Position numbers and translations under genes: made by a program. From NCBI GenBank assembly GCA_900318395.1, contig ONKL01000015.1, positions 23,805-87,804 of the forward strand: DNA of 64,000 bases, written 5' to 3'. The notes beneath the pieces are model-generated. The model did no database searches. It worked only from the letters and a program-made list of their open reading frames with translations, and was not told the origin of the DNA. Source of the stretch: an uncultured Prevotella sp. GTDB lineage: Bacteria; Bacteroidota; Bacteroidia; Bacteroidales; Bacteroidaceae. This document shows positions 35,474 through 47,483 of the stretch, piece by piece (positions within the stretch are counted from its first letter, which is position 1; every line of letters begins with the position of its first letter).

Positions 35474-35899
35474 TTAAAGCTGATAAAGCTCGTTTGCCGA
35501 CATCAATTCAACCTTTTTCTCTGCTAAGATCTTCTCACAAGCATCGAGATCCGACGGACGGATGATGACATGAGCCACATCTCCGTTAGCAAAAGAGTAC
35601 ATATACTCGATGAAAACGCCGTTGTCAGATAGATGTCTCAGCACCACTGCCAGTGAACCACTCGTATTGGGGCACACGAAACCGATTACATCAGTAATCT
35701 TCACGGCAAAGTGAGCCTCTTTCAACACCTGATATGCCTTATCAGGATCAGAAACGATACAACGCAGGATGCCGAAGTCACTGTTGTCGGCAATACTCAT
35801 TGCGGAAAGGTTGATACCTGCTGCTCCAAGGGCATCAGTAACCTCTGTCAGTCTTCCAGACTTGTTCTCAAGGAAAATGGATAGCTGTTTTGTTTTCAT
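35474..35899 (-). CDS. Tandem ACT-domain protein
   Basis: A 141-aa protein made of two ACT domains (about 1-68 and 70-141): KQLSIFLENKSGRLTEVTDALG, then GFVCPNTSGSLAVVLRHLSDNGV. ACT domains bind amino acids or other small ligands. This stand-alone type is often encoded beside phenylacetate-CoA ligase genes in anaerobes, as here (24 bp after paaK), and may sense or regulate aromatic or branched-chain metabolism. No DNA-binding or catalytic domain is present. Confidence 0.88.
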   Translation of the reverse strand: MKTKQLSIFLENKSGRLTEVTDALGAAGINLSAMSIADNSDFGILRCIVSDPDKAYQVLKEAHFAVKITDVIGFVCPNTSGSLAVVLRHLSDNGVFIEYMYSFANGDVAHVIIRPSDLDACEKILAEKKVELMSANELYQL

Positions 35900-35923
35900 A
35901 TGCTTATAGTTTTTATCACCTTA

Positions 35924-37222
35924 TTATATATTACGTTTGTCAATCACACGTTTGGCCTTGCCTTCGGAACGCTCAATGCCCTTAGGCTCCACAAGCTTCA
36001 CCTTGAAGCCCAGACCGATGACACTGCGAAGTTCTGCTTCGAGCTTTCTCTGCAGGCCTACCATCGTCGACATGTCGTCTGTGAAGTACTCTTCCTTCAC
36101 CTCAACCTTCAATTCGCTGGTATCAGTGTTGTTCACACGGTCTACAGTCAACAGGAAGTGGGGCTCATACTCAGGCAGCTTCAGGATCACATCCTCAATC
36201 TGTGACGGGAAGACATTCACACCACGGATAATCAACATATCATCACAACGGCCCAGAATACGATCCATACGTACCAACGTACGTCCGCAGGCACACTTAT
36301 CGTAATGCAGAGCTGTCAGGTCATGCGTACGATAGCGTAACAGCGGCATACCCTCTTTCGTCAAATGGGTGAAAGTCAGTTCTCCGAATGAGCCCTCAGG
36401 CAACGGCTCGCCTGTATTCGGATCCAGAATCTCCGGATAGAAATAGTCCTCATTAAGGTGTGTTCCGTTCTGGCACTCGCACTCATAACCTACACCAGGA
36501 CCTGCAATCTCACTCAGACCATAGATATCATAAGCCTTGATGCCAAGCGACTCTTCCAGTTTCACACGCATCTTCTCCGTCCAAGGCTCTGCACCGAAGA
36601 CACCGACCTTCAACTTGAACTCACTACGTGGCCACTCGCACTCCTTCATCGCTTCGCCCAAGAACATGGCATACGACGGGGTACAGCAGAGAATCGTAGT
36701 ACCAAAGTCGTGCATCAGCGTCATCTGTTTCTGTGTATTTCCTGAAGAAATGGGGATAACCGAAGCACCGATATTCGTAGCACCGTCATGAGCACCAAGA
36801 CCTCCAGTAAACAGTCCGTAGCCATAAGCCACTTGGAAGATATCCTCTTTGGTAGCGCCATAAGCCGTGAATGCGCGGGAAATAGCCTCCGACCACATGG
36901 CCAGGTCCTTACGGGTATAAAGCACCACCACTGGTTTGCCCGTCGTACCACTGGATGCGTGGATACGTACAATCTGACTCATGGGCACTGCTGCCAGTCC
37001 GAAAGGATAGTTATCACGGAGATCCAGCTTATTGGTAAATGGTAACTTCACGATATCATCAATACTCTTGATATCGCCAGGTTCCAATCCCATCTCCTGG
37101 AACTTCGCCCTATAGAAGGGGGTGTTATAATACACATAATGCGCCATCTTGACGAGACGCTGGCTCTGGATCTCACGAAGTTGCTCGCGGTCCATGCACT
37201 CGATACTTTGATTCCAAATCAT
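35924..37222 (-). CDS. paaK: Phenylacetate-CoA ligase family enzyme
   Basis: A 432-aa adenylate-forming enzyme. The AMP-binding P-loop IHASSGTTGKPVVV (about residue 92), YGLSEIAGPGVGYEC, RYRTHDLT and the C-terminal GRCDDMLIIRGVNVFPSQIED hinge region are intact. In anaerobes this family activates phenylacetate and related aryl acids to CoA thioesters, either for use in aromatic amino-acid synthesis or after amino-acid breakdown. Four Cys before the hinge (CDKCACGR and CECQ areas) may bind metal. First gene of a two-gene operon with the ACT protein, with its own promoter and terminator. Confidence 0.92.
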   Translation of the reverse strand: MIWNQSIECMDREQLREIQSQRLVKMAHYVYYNTPFYRAKFQEMGLEPGDIKSIDDIVKLPFTNKLDLRDNYPFGLAAVPMSQIVRIHASSGTTGKPVVVLYTRKDLAMWSEAISRAFTAYGATKEDIFQVAYGYGLFTGGLGAHDGATNIGASVIPISSGNTQKQMTLMHDFGTTILCCTPSYAMFLGEAMKECEWPRSEFKLKVGVFGAEPWTEKMRVKLEESLGIKAYDIYGLSEIAGPGVGYECECQNGTHLNEDYFYPEILDPNTGEPLPEGSFGELTFTHLTKEGMPLLRYRTHDLTALHYDKCACGRTLVRMDRILGRCDDMLIIRGVNVFPSQIEDVILKLPEYEPHFLLTVDRVNNTDTSELKVEVKEEYFTDDMSTMVGLQRKLEAELRSVIGLGFKVKLVEPKGIERSEGKAKRVIDKRNI

Positions 37223-37268
37223 TGTCTTTATATTTAGTTGTTTTGTTGATAATCAACATTTCAGCGTA

Positions 37269-37276
37269 CAAAGGTA
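37269..37276 (-). promoter_or_regulatory. Promoter -7 box of paaK
   Basis: TACCTTTG on the minus strand, about 47 bp before the start. Confidence 0.6.
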
Positions 37277-37308
37277 AGCAAAAAAAATGATTATACAACA
37301 GAAAAGGC

Positions 37309-37339
37309 AAAAAAAATAGGATGTGAATCTTCACATCCT
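37309..37339 (-). terminator. Terminator after tRNA-Val copy 2
   Basis: AGGATGTGA pairs with TCACATCCT around a 4-nt loop, followed by a T-run on the minus strand. Confidence 0.8.
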
Positions 37340-37347
37340 TATTGTTG

Positions 37348-37422
37348 TGGGCGCTGAGGGATTCGAACCCCCGACCCTCTGCTTGTAAGGCAGATGCTCT
37401 AAACCAGCTGAGCTAAGCGCCC
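37348..37422 (-). tRNA. tRNA-Val (TAC anticodon), copy 2
   Basis: Identical over all 75 nt to the copy at 35319-35393. Flanking sequence differs apart from a shared GTTGTG at the 3' side. Confidence 0.93.
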
Positions 37423-37442
37423 TTAGTTTTTCTAAGCGGGTG

Positions 37443-37450
37443 CAAAGGTA
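37443..37450 (-). promoter_or_regulatory. Promoter -7 box of tRNA-Val copy 2
   Basis: TACCTTTG on the minus strand, 21 bp before the tRNA 5' end. Confidence 0.6.
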
Positions 37451-37517
37451 AGGCTTTCTGACGACATAAGAAAATATTCTGGCAAAAATCTTTCAATTAA
37501 TAACACTTTTTAACCTT

Positions 37518-39362
37518 TCAGCCCAATAACTGTTCTATATCCCCTTGTGGTAGGATACAGAGAATGGCTTTCCCATCGGGGGTATAATTGACATTTGAAC
37601 AAGAGAACAGTTCGTTGATAATGCATTCCATCTCCTCATTATTCAGAATCTGACCATAAGGGATAGCAGCACTGCGAGCCAGACTCAATGCCACCTGAGA
37701 GTTCAGCGACTCGATGGGATTCTGGGCATCGGTGACCATCTGACGAATCAGTTGCACAGGGTCAAGACCTTCGATACCCGCAGGAACGCCATTGATGGCA
37801 AAAGTGTGCCCACCAAGGTCACTCAGATCGAATCCGATGTCAGCCATATCTGTCATCACTTGTTCTAAGATCACTGCATCAGAGGGTGAAAAGGTGACAG
37901 TCTCAGGGAACAGCAGTTTCTGGGTATTGGCCGTATGATTATTCAGATCCTTGATATATCGTTCATAACGGATACGGATATCTGCACGATGCTGATCGAT
38001 GATCATCAGACCTGATTTTACTGCAGTCATCAGATATTTGCCTTTATACTGATAGTGGGCAGGCGATTTCTCAGAGAGAATCTCCGTAGGCGACTGTGGC
38101 TGTGGCGACACTTGCTCTTCATCGAAGAACGATTGCTGTGTGGCTTCGCGCTGGGGTGTCAGTCCTTCGTAAAGCGATTCCCATGCCGGATCCGTGGTAT
38201 TGGAAACTCGCGAGTTCTTTGAGAATGCGGAACTTCCTGAGGTACCGGCATTCTTAAAGGGATTATAATCCGGGTTATACTGTACACGGGGAGCCGCAAT
38301 ATCGTCATGACTAGGATCGAATACAGGGATCTCAGGACGTCCCTGAGTATCGAACTCGATGGTAGGAACTTCACAGAATTTCCCAATGGCATCACGCACT
38401 GAGGCAGAGAGGATCTGCCAGATAGCCTGTTCGTTCTCAAACTTGATTTCAGTCTTCGTGGGGTGGATATTCACATCAATCTCCGAAGGCTCCACTTCGA
38501 AATAGAGGAAATAAGGTATCTGCATGCCCTCAGGAATCAGCCTGTCATAGGCTGAAATCACTGCCTTATGGAAATAGGGATGCTTCATAAAGCGCCCATT
38601 CACGAAGAAATAGTCTTGCCCACTCTTCTTTCTGGCACCTTCGGGCTTACTGACGAAGCCCTTGATCGTACACATGGCAGTCTGCACCTCTACAGGCAAC
38701 AGATCCTGATGATACTGTTTGCCAAAGACATCGGCAATACGCTGACGCAGCGTTCCTGGGCGCAAGTTCATCAGTTCTGTACCATTATGATGCAAGGTAA
38801 AGTGAATATCAGGATAGACGAGAACAATCCGTTCGTAGGCTGTCAGGATATTACTCAGCTCCGTGACGTTCGTCTTCAGGAATTTCCTTCGTGCAGGTAC
38901 GTTGAAGAACAGATTCTCCACTTTGAAGTTACTGCCCACAGGACAAGATACAGGCTCCTGAGAGAGCACCTTCGATCCTGCAATCATCAGTTGCGTACCT
39001 ATCTCATCTTCCTCACGGCGGGTCTGCAACTCCACCTGCGACACGGCTGCAATAGAGGCCAACGCCTCGCCGCGAAAGCCCATCGTGTGGAGGGCAAAGA
39101 GATCAGCGGCCTCTTTGATTTTCGAGGTGGCATGACGCTCGAAAGAGAGACGAGCATCTGTCTCCGACATGCCTTTACCGTCATCAATCACCTGAATAGA
39201 GGTCCTACCCGCATCTACCACCAGCACATGGATGGTCTTGGCTCCTGCATCTACAGAATTTTCCACCAGCTCCTTGATAACAGAGGCCGGACGTTGTATC
39301 ACCTCTCCAGCAGCTATCTGGTTGGCGACACTATCAGGAAGAAGACGGATCAGATCACTCAT
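37518..39362 (-). CDS. mutL: DNA mismatch repair protein MutL
   Basis: A 614-aa GHKL ATPase linking MutS to downstream repair. ATPase motifs are clear: [36 protein letters not shown] transducer domain, a long disordered linker (about 330-430) and a C-terminal dimerisation domain follow. The C-terminal endonuclease motif expected as DQHAxxExxxxE reads [12 protein letters not shown] here, so nuclease residues look altered. Start at ATG 39362 (the codon before is TTG). It overlaps the end of the OstA-like gene by 8 bp and is the last gene of the clpP-to-mutL run. Confidence 0.95.
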   Translation of the reverse strand: MSDLIRLLPDSVANQIAAGEVIQRPASVIKELVENSVDAGAKTIHVLVVDAGRTSIQVIDDGKGMSETDARLSFERHATSKIKEAADLFALHTMGFRGEALASIAAVSQVELQTRREEDEIGTQLMIAGSKVLSQEPVSCPVGSNFKVENLFFNVPARRKFLKTNVTELSNILTAYERIVLVYPDIHFTLHHNGTELMNLRPGTLRQRIADVFGKQYHQDLLPVEVQTAMCTIKGFVSKPEGARKKSGQDYFFVNGRFMKHPYFHKAVISAYDRLIPEGMQIPYFLYFEVEPSEIDVNIHPTKTEIKFENEQAIWQILSASVRDAIGKFCEVPTIEFDTQGRPEIPVFDPSHDDIAAPRVQYNPDYNPFKNAGTSGSSAFSKNSRVSNTTDPAWESLYEGLTPQREATQQSFFDEEQVSPQPQSPTEILSEKSPAHYQYKGKYLMTAVKSGLMIIDQHRADIRIRYERYIKDLNNHTANTQKLLFPETVTFSPSDAVILEQVMTDMADIGFDLSDLGGHTFAINGVPAGIEGLDPVQLIRQMVTDAQNPIESLNSQVALSLARSAAIPYGQILNNEEMECIINELFSCSNVNYTPDGKAILCILPQGDIEQLLG

Positions 39363-40947
39363 CAACTAAGACTTTTTTCTTTGGACGCCAGTTAAAGATA
39401 TCATAACGGTCCAATGGTCTCACATAATCATACCACACGAAACCTGGCAGACGCTTACGGTCTTGGGGTATCTGATTCAGAGGATACATCGTACCAGAGG
39501 TCTTCGGCGTCCACACCTTCTGCAGCTTACGGTCTTTCAGGAACATGCGGAGTTCGCTTGTCTCCTGATAGTTATAGATAATGGGCACGGTATCCCCCTC
39601 TTCGAAGTAATAGCCTATCAGCACATTGTCTTTTGCCTGGGTCTCATGGATATTTCCATCCACGAAATAGGCAAACATCTGTTTCGACACCACTTGGTTA
39701 TAGCAGGCAGTATCACTCCGCAACTGTTGGATAGAGAAACAGTTGTCGATGATATGGGCATGATCTATCAGTGAGTCTTTCATAAACACTTCGATACGAT
39801 CACCCACCAGCTGCTGGTTATTGTTCCAGACGATGGGATCATGATACATCGTCATACAGGAGTCGAGCGAGTTATATACCAGAGAGTCGCAGACGGCCTG
39901 AACATCTTTACGATACGCGCGTACCTTATTATACGCGTGGATCTTCCGATACATGGAGTCTGTATCGATATTGAAGGTGATAATCTTGAAGGTATCGGCA
40001 TGCATGAAGAGCGAGTCTCCCTGTGAGAAATCAATAGCCACCGCACTGTCTGTCGTCATGGCATACCCCGTATACTCATAATACTCTCCGTAGTTTCCCG
40101 TGAGCTTGTTCTTGTTCTGGGAGTCTACATACACCACATGGCGGAAAGCCTGACTGAATCCCTGCTTACTATCGTAATAGACACTGTCGCCTACCATCGT
40201 CTTACCGCCATTAGAGAGTACCGAACGATTCATCAGTCTGGCACGGTCATTCTTCGTATCATAGAAACCCTGCTCTGAGTAGATCTTGCTCTTTCCTGAT
40301 GTGATATGCGACGGACCTACGATATGGGCCATCGACAGACGGGTGTCGTAATAGAGGGTATCGGTGGTAAGGAAGAACTTCGGACTCTTCATCTTCACGT
40401 CATAGTTGAATACCGACATCTTCGTCTTCGTATTGTATTCTCCCCAGTCTGAAGTCAGTTCCGTATTGCCATCAACCATCTTACCGCCTTCAAAGAAATA
40501 GGCATTGTCGTAGAGACGGTCAAAGTCGAGACTGTCTGTATAGAGGGTGGTCTTCTTATGTTTAAGCACGACATTGTAACGGGCCCTGGCAATCTGCTCA
40601 TTACCGTCATAGTAGGCATAGTCGCTCGTAAGCGACATCGTATCGCCCTGGTACATCCTTACATGTCCGAAAGCCTCAAACGAATTGCTGGCCTCATAGA
40701 AGTAAGCGCTGTCGCAATAGAGTCGCGCTCCCTGATGAGTGAAGTGCACCTTACCATTGAGGATCGTGGCGTCAGGATTCTCATACTGGTCAAAATGCAG
40801 TACGTCGGCATGTACAAGATATACGCGGGTATCCTCTACTCTGGCTTTCTTGCGCACAGGTCGTTTCTTCTGCTTCTGTGCAAAAGCAGAGGCCACACCT
40901 ATCAGGAGGACCGTCACCATCAGATAAGAAAACGACTTACGCAACAT
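39355..40947 (-). CDS. OstA/LptA-like exported protein
   Basis: A 530-aa protein with a signal peptide (cleaved after AFAQ) and a basic stretch, then repeated OstA/LptA-type beta segments ([46 protein letters not shown]-like DLVYNS repeats). In Bacteroidota such proteins are the candidates for the periplasmic LPS bridge or LptD-like functions, consistent with the SurA-like gene directly upstream. About twice the length of LptA, so it may form an extended beta-jellyroll. The assignment to LPS transport is inference. Confidence 0.85.
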   Translation of the reverse strand: MLRKSFSYLMVTVLLIGVASAFAQKQKKRPVRKKARVEDTRVYLVHADVLHFDQYENPDATILNGKVHFTHQGARLYCDSAYFYEASNSFEAFGHVRMYQGDTMSLTSDYAYYDGNEQIARARYNVVLKHKKTTLYTDSLDFDRLYDNAYFFEGGKMVDGNTELTSDWGEYNTKTKMSVFNYDVKMKSPKFFLTTDTLYYDTRLSMAHIVGPSHITSGKSKIYSEQGFYDTKNDRARLMNRSVLSNGGKTMVGDSVYYDSKQGFSQAFRHVVYVDSQNKNKLTGNYGEYYEYTGYAMTTDSAVAIDFSQGDSLFMHADTFKIITFNIDTDSMYRKIHAYNKVRAYRKDVQAVCDSLVYNSLDSCMTMYHDPIVWNNNQQLVGDRIEVFMKDSLIDHAHIIDNCFSIQQLRSDTACYNQVVSKQMFAYFVDGNIHETQAKDNVLIGYYFEEGDTVPIIYNYQETSELRMFLKDRKLQKVWTPKTSGTMYPLNQIPQDRKRLPGFVWYDYVRPLDRYDIFNWRPKKKVLVDE

Positions 40948-40950
40948 CTG

Positions 40951-42333
40951 TTATTTGTTCCAACCCTCGAATTCAAACTGACAGTTTGCAAATTCGCTGT
41001 TCAGTCGAGTATATACATTCTTGATCTTATCAACCACCCACTGATGAACACGCTCTTCACGACGCTTGTTCAGCACGACATCCTTTAATGTCTGGAAGTC
41101 TTCCGTCACCGTGGCCTTATGACCATCGATGCGGTTCTTCAGTTTCGCAATCACACAGACGGTCTTTCCGCGCTGGTTGATCATCGTGAATGGCTGTGAG
41201 ATCTGTCCCACCTTCATAGTATCCACCACCTTTGCTACCTCAGCAGGAAGGTCCTGCATACGGAACTTCGAAGAGGTATGACCAGTCTGCATCATATTCG
41301 TCGACATCAGTCCCTTACTGTTCCTGGTGTCTTTATCGTCTGAGAGTATGGGGGCAGCCTCCTCGAAGGTGTACTTCCCTGCACGGAGATCATTGGCGAT
41401 GGAGTCCAGACGCCCCATGGTCTTCTCGATAGCCTCATCAGAGACAACTGGCTTACGAAGGATATGGCGCACATTCACCTTGTCACCACGTTTCTCAATC
41501 AACTGGATGATATGGAATCCGAACTCCGACTCCACGATCTTCGATACTTTCTTCGGATCGGTGAGGTTAAAAGCCACTGTGGCGAAAGCGGGGTCGAGTG
41601 TACCACGTCCTGCCAAACCTAACTCTCCACCACGGCGCGCTGTTCCAGGATCTTCTGAGTAAAGGCGTGCCAACGTCGCGAACGAAGCCTCACCTTTATT
41701 GACACGATCGGTATACTCACGCAACTCGTCTTTGATACGGTTGAGCTCCTCTGTTTCGATACGTGGGGTCTGCTGGATAATCTGCACCTCTACCTCTGTA
41801 GGAACGAAGGGGATGCTGTCTGACGGCATATCCTTGAAATAGCGGCGCACCTCAGCAGGTGTCACGGAGATATCCTGAACAAGCTTATTCTTCATCTTCT
41901 GCACCATCTGACGGTCTTTCATCTCCTCGCGCAGATCATTCCTGATCTGTGAGATGGTCTGATGCTTATACTCCTCCAGACGCTCTCGGGAACCATCCAC
42001 CATCTCGAGCCAGTAGTTGATCTGCTGCTCCACTTCCTGGGCCACATCGGCATCAGTCACTTCGATACTGTCTATCAGAGCCTGGTGCTTGAAGAGTTTC
42101 TGAACGGCTATCTGCTCGGGAATCGTGCAGTCGGGATCACCACTCCACTTCATACCTTCCATAGACGATTGTATGCGCAACTGCTCTACATCGGATCTGA
42201 GAATAGCCTCATCTCCTACCACCCACACCACCTCATCAATCACGGTTCCGATGGAGTCTTTGGGTGTTGCAGCCATCCCCATCAGGGGGATTATCATCAG
42301 CACTGCAGGAATAATCTTCTTTAAAAATCTCAT
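40951..42333 (-). CDS. SurA-like parvulin peptidyl-prolyl isomerase
   Basis: A 460-aa periplasmic chaperone with a signal peptide (about 1-22). The SurA N-terminal helical module (VIDEVVWVVGDEAILRSDVE) is followed by a parvulin domain (IQLIEKRGDKVNVRHILRKP and the preceding RRGGELGLAGRGTLDPAFA). SurA-type proteins escort outer-membrane barrel proteins. It overlaps the preceding isomerase gene by 4 bp and lies 3 bp before the OstA-like gene. Confidence 0.9.
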   Translation of the reverse strand: MRFLKKIIPAVLMIIPLMGMAATPKDSIGTVIDEVVWVVGDEAILRSDVEQLRIQSSMEGMKWSGDPDCTIPEQIAVQKLFKHQALIDSIEVTDADVAQEVEQQINYWLEMVDGSRERLEEYKHQTISQIRNDLREEMKDRQMVQKMKNKLVQDISVTPAEVRRYFKDMPSDSIPFVPTEVEVQIIQQTPRIETEELNRIKDELREYTDRVNKGEASFATLARLYSEDPGTARRGGELGLAGRGTLDPAFATVAFNLTDPKKVSKIVESEFGFHIIQLIEKRGDKVNVRHILRKPVVSDEAIEKTMGRLDSIANDLRAGKYTFEEAAPILSDDKDTRNSKGLMSTNMMQTGHTSSKFRMQDLPAEVAKVVDTMKVGQISQPFTMINQRGKTVCVIAKLKNRIDGHKATVTEDFQTLKDVVLNKRREERVHQWVVDKIKNVYTRLNSEFANCQFEFEGWNK

Positions 42334-43766
42334 GGATGTTGGTTTATTGTTTTCAATACGGATTCATCGATGGTCACGAGATAACGCTGACGAAGGGCAG
42401 CCACCCACTCTTTCTCCAGCTGATTCTGGTAGTCTTCCACCACCTGATTACGCACATCGGTATAATCATCGGGGTATTTCTTCAGCTTCTTGCCGTAGAC
42501 GGCATCGATGGGATAGTCTTTGTTGGCTTCATCGGCCTTGCTGGCATTGCTTACCTTGAAGACCATACGGTCTACCGTCGCATTGTCACCTGCCTTGAAA
42601 ATGCCTTTCTCCACACGGATGCGGATAATAGAATCAGGGTTGAAGGTGGTGCGAAGCGCCTCTGTCCACTGATCGAAGGGCAGATTCTTCACGCAGTTCT
42701 TCACAGCCTTCACGTCTTTCTTGTCCTTCACGTGATAGGCGATACCCTTATATCTGGGCTGATCCCAGGCATAGTCTTTCTTATGGGCTTCGAAGTAACG
42801 GCTCAAGGCACCCTCATCGGCAGTGGCCTTATCCCACACCTCACGGCTGCTGATCTCATAGAGCAACAAGCCGTCGTGATATTCCTTGAACAGATACTTC
42901 ATATCACTGTCGACAGCAACCAAGGAGTCTGAGCGCAAACGCATGATATCATCAGCCGTCAACTGTCCGTCTGAGGTATTGACCATGTGCTTGATACGCG
43001 ACGAGGCGATAGCCTCACGGATACCCTGACGCTCCAGTGCTTTCACGAAATCAGCCTTCAGCGAATCGAAGGGTTCCAGCTGCTTACGGTCTTTCATCAG
43101 CACGACGTGGTAACCTACGGGCGAGAGGAACGGACGACTCATCTGTCCCTTCTCGAGGGAGTAGGCCACATCTTCAAACTCCTTGAAGGTCTGATTAGGA
43201 GCAATCCACGGCAGCAGACCGCCGTCCTCTCCTGAGGCTACGTCATCAGACAGTTTCTTGGCCAGTTCCTCAAAATTGGCACCAGCCGTCAGTGCCTGAT
43301 ACACAGAGTCGATCCTGGTCTTTACCCGTTGCTGCTCGTCAGGTGTTGCCTGAGTCGACAACTTCAGCAGGATATGGGCAGGTCGCACGAGTCCTCGCGG
43401 TCCGATATTGTCCTTGAGGCGCTGATACAGACGCTTGGCATCAGCCTCAACATCAGCATCCGTGACAAGTGTAGGGCGCACCTGCTGGTCACGATACATC
43501 GCATACTCCTGCTTGAATGAGCTCAGGGTGTCGAGCTTCGCATCGAGCGCTGCTGCCACCTTCAACTTGTAGTTCACGAACAGGTCGACATATTCCTCCA
43601 CACTTTTCTTGTCGACGACACCAGCGCCGTTGTTCTTGTTAAAGGAATACTCAAACTCAGAGCGAGGTACTGGCACCCCGTTGATGGTCATCACCACTGG
43701 ATCATTCTGCGCCCAGAGGGTTGCTACAGCCAGCAGCATACCTGCAAGCAGCTGAATCCTTTTCAT
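42330..43766 (-). CDS. Periplasmic parvulin-type peptidyl-prolyl isomerase
   Basis: A 478-aa protein with a signal peptide ending TLWAQ. A SurA-like N-terminal region (VVMTINGVPVPRSEFEYSFNKNN) is followed by a parvulin domain (RPAHILLKLSTQATPDEQQ ... SGEDGGLLPWIAPNQTFKEFEDVAYSLEKGQMS ... VGYHVVLMKDR) and a long C-terminal helical region. Start at MKRIQLLAG (43766), 1 bp after the guaB stop. An upstream Met at 43820 would lie inside guaB. It probably cooperates with the next gene in outer-membrane protein folding. Confidence 0.9.
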   Translation of the reverse strand: MKRIQLLAGMLLAVATLWAQNDPVVMTINGVPVPRSEFEYSFNKNNGAGVVDKKSVEEYVDLFVNYKLKVAAALDAKLDTLSSFKQEYAMYRDQQVRPTLVTDADVEADAKRLYQRLKDNIGPRGLVRPAHILLKLSTQATPDEQQRVKTRIDSVYQALTAGANFEELAKKLSDDVASGEDGGLLPWIAPNQTFKEFEDVAYSLEKGQMSRPFLSPVGYHVVLMKDRKQLEPFDSLKADFVKALERQGIREAIASSRIKHMVNTSDGQLTADDIMRLRSDSLVAVDSDMKYLFKEYHDGLLLYEISSREVWDKATADEGALSRYFEAHKKDYAWDQPRYKGIAYHVKDKKDVKAVKNCVKNLPFDQWTEALRTTFNPDSIIRIRVEKGIFKAGDNATVDRMVFKVSNASKADEANKDYPIDAVYGKKLKKYPDDYTDVRNQVVEDYQNQLEKEWVAALRQRYLVTIDESVLKTINQHP

Positions 43767-43767
43767 T

Positions 43768-45270
<1,503 letters not shown>

Positions 45271-45285
45271 TTATATATTCTATTC

Positions 45286-47469
45286 TTAGTTTGCCATCTC
45301 TGAGATAAACTTGATGCGCACCAGGCGGATCTCGTCCTCTGAATACTCATCACCAAGCTCTTCCTCTGCCACACTCAACTTGTCGGTATCCGACTCCGTG
45401 AAGTAGTCGTAGATATCATCGACATGGTCTTCGTCCATCACCTCCTCCAGGAAGTAGTCGATGTTCAGCTTCGTACCACTGTATACGATAGCTTCCACCT
45501 CGTCGAGCAGTTCCTCGAACTCCAGACCCTGGGCAGTGGCAATATCGTCGAGGGCTATCTGACGGTCTATGCTCTGGATGATCTTCACCTTGAGCATCGA
45601 CTTCTTGGCCACCGTACGTACACGCATATCTACCTGACGCTCGATACCGTTCTCATCGCAGTATTTCTTGATCAGGTCCACAAACTCCTTGGCGTATGGC
45701 TGTTTCACCTTGCCTTCGCCCACGCCTTGGATGTTCTTCAGTTCCTCGAGGGTCACGGGATAGTCTGTGGCCATCTGTTCGAGCGACACATCCTGGAAGA
45801 TGACGTATGGCGGGCGCTGCAGACGCTTCGATACCTTCTTACGCAGGTCACGCAGCATTGCACTCAGCGCAGGGTCGAGGGCACTGATGCCTCCCTCGTG
45901 ATCGGCAGCAGAATCGTAATCGTCGTTGAACTCCGCATCCTTCACGATCATAAACGAAGAAGGATTCTTCAGGAACTTCTTGCCTGCCGAGGTCACCTTC
46001 AGCAGACCATAGTTCTCCACCTCTTTCTTCAGATAGCCTGCAATGAGGGCCTGACGGATCACGGGGTTCCATATCTTGTCATCATCATCGGCACCTGCTC
46101 CGAAGAGTTCCTGAGTCTCATGGTGATGGGCCAGTATCTCATCGGTCTCCTTTCCTAAGATGAAATCGATGACATAGTCTGAACGGAAATTCTCCTTGAT
46201 GGCAAGGATGGCGTTGAGCGTAGTCACCAACTGATCCTTGGCCTCGATCTTCGTCTTCGGATGCAGACAGTTGTCGCAGTTGCCGCAGTTATCCTTGTCA
46301 TAGACCTCACCGAAGTAGTGCAACAGCATCTTACGACGGCAGACGGAAGTCTCTGCATAGGCAGCGGTCTCCACGAGCAGCTGACGGCCGATGTCTTGCT
46401 CTGCCACAGGTTTGCCCTCCATGAACTTATCGAGTTTCTGCAGGTCCTTATTCGAGTAGAAGGCCAGACAGATGCCTTCGCCACCGTCGCGCCCAGCACG
46501 ACCTGTCTCCTGATAGTAGCCTTCCAGCGACTTGGGGATATCGTAATGGATCACGAAGCGCACATCAGGCTTGTCGATACCCATACCGAAGGCGATGGTA
46601 GCCACGATCACGTCGATGTTCTCCATCAGGAAGTCATCTTGTGTCTGGGTACGGGTGGTCGAATCGAGTCCGGCATGATAAGCCGCTGCCTTGATGTCAT
46701 TTGCTCTGAGGATAGCCGCCAGCTCTTCCACCTTCTTGCGCGAGAGACAGTAGATGATGCCGCTTTTGCCTGGGTGCTGCTTAATGAACTTGATGATATC
46801 CTTATCCACATCCTTCGTCTTCGGACGTACCTCGTAATAGAGGTTCGGACGATTAAACGAGCTCTTGAACTCCGTGGCATCCACGATACCGAGATTCTTC
46901 TTGATATCCGTACGCACCTTATCTGTAGCCGTGGCCGTGAGTGCGATAATCGGAGCCTCTCCGATCTCATTCACAATCGGACGGATACGACGGTACTCAG
47001 GGCGGAAGTCGTGACCCCACTCTGAGATACAGTGGGCCTCATCGATGGCATAGAAGGAGATCTTCACCGACTTCAGGAACTCCACATTGTCCTCCTTTGT
47101 CAGCGACTCCGGTGCTACATAGAGCAGTTTCGTACGTCCTGCAGTAACGTCCAACTTCACCTGATCGATCGCGGCCTTGTTCAGCGATGAGTTCAGATAG
47201 TGGGCTGTACCTTCGTTTTCACTGAGGTTGGTGATGACGTCCACCTGGTTCTTCATCAGCGCGATAAGCGGTGAGATGACGATGGCCGTACCTTCCATCA
47301 GCAGGGAGGGCAGCTGGTAGCACAACGACTTTCCGCCGCCAGTAGGCATGAGCACGAAGGTGTCTTTACCATCCATCAGATTCTGGATGATTTTCTCCTG
47401 ATCGCCTTTGAATTTGTCGAATCCAAAGTATTTCTTCAGGGCTTCGGTGAGATTCACTTTTTTTGTCAT
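45286..47469 (-). CDS. recQ: ATP-dependent DNA helicase RecQ
   Basis: A 727-aa superfamily 2 helicase. Walker A is in MPTGGGKSLCYQLP, the DEAH box reads IDEAHCISEWGHDFR, and motif VI is QETGRAGRDG. A zinc-binding RQC region follows (CRRKMLLHYFGE, CGNCDNC), then a winged helix and an HRDC domain (about 530-600). A further acidic C-terminal domain of about 120 residues is typical of Bacteroidota RecQ. It unwinds DNA in recombination and fork repair. Confidence 0.95.
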   Translation of the reverse strand: MTKKVNLTEALKKYFGFDKFKGDQEKIIQNLMDGKDTFVLMPTGGGKSLCYQLPSLLMEGTAIVISPLIALMKNQVDVITNLSENEGTAHYLNSSLNKAAIDQVKLDVTAGRTKLLYVAPESLTKEDNVEFLKSVKISFYAIDEAHCISEWGHDFRPEYRRIRPIVNEIGEAPIIALTATATDKVRTDIKKNLGIVDATEFKSSFNRPNLYYEVRPKTKDVDKDIIKFIKQHPGKSGIIYCLSRKKVEELAAILRANDIKAAAYHAGLDSTTRTQTQDDFLMENIDVIVATIAFGMGIDKPDVRFVIHYDIPKSLEGYYQETGRAGRDGGEGICLAFYSNKDLQKLDKFMEGKPVAEQDIGRQLLVETAAYAETSVCRRKMLLHYFGEVYDKDNCGNCDNCLHPKTKIEAKDQLVTTLNAILAIKENFRSDYVIDFILGKETDEILAHHHETQELFGAGADDDDKIWNPVIRQALIAGYLKKEVENYGLLKVTSAGKKFLKNPSSFMIVKDAEFNDDYDSAADHEGGISALDPALSAMLRDLRKKVSKRLQRPPYVIFQDVSLEQMATDYPVTLEELKNIQGVGEGKVKQPYAKEFVDLIKKYCDENGIERQVDMRVRTVAKKSMLKVKIIQSIDRQIALDDIATAQGLEFEELLDEVEAIVYSGTKLNIDYFLEEVMDEDHVDDIYDYFTESDTDKLSVAEEELGDEYSEDEIRLVRIKFISEMAN

Positions 47470-47483
47470 AAAAGATCTAGTTC

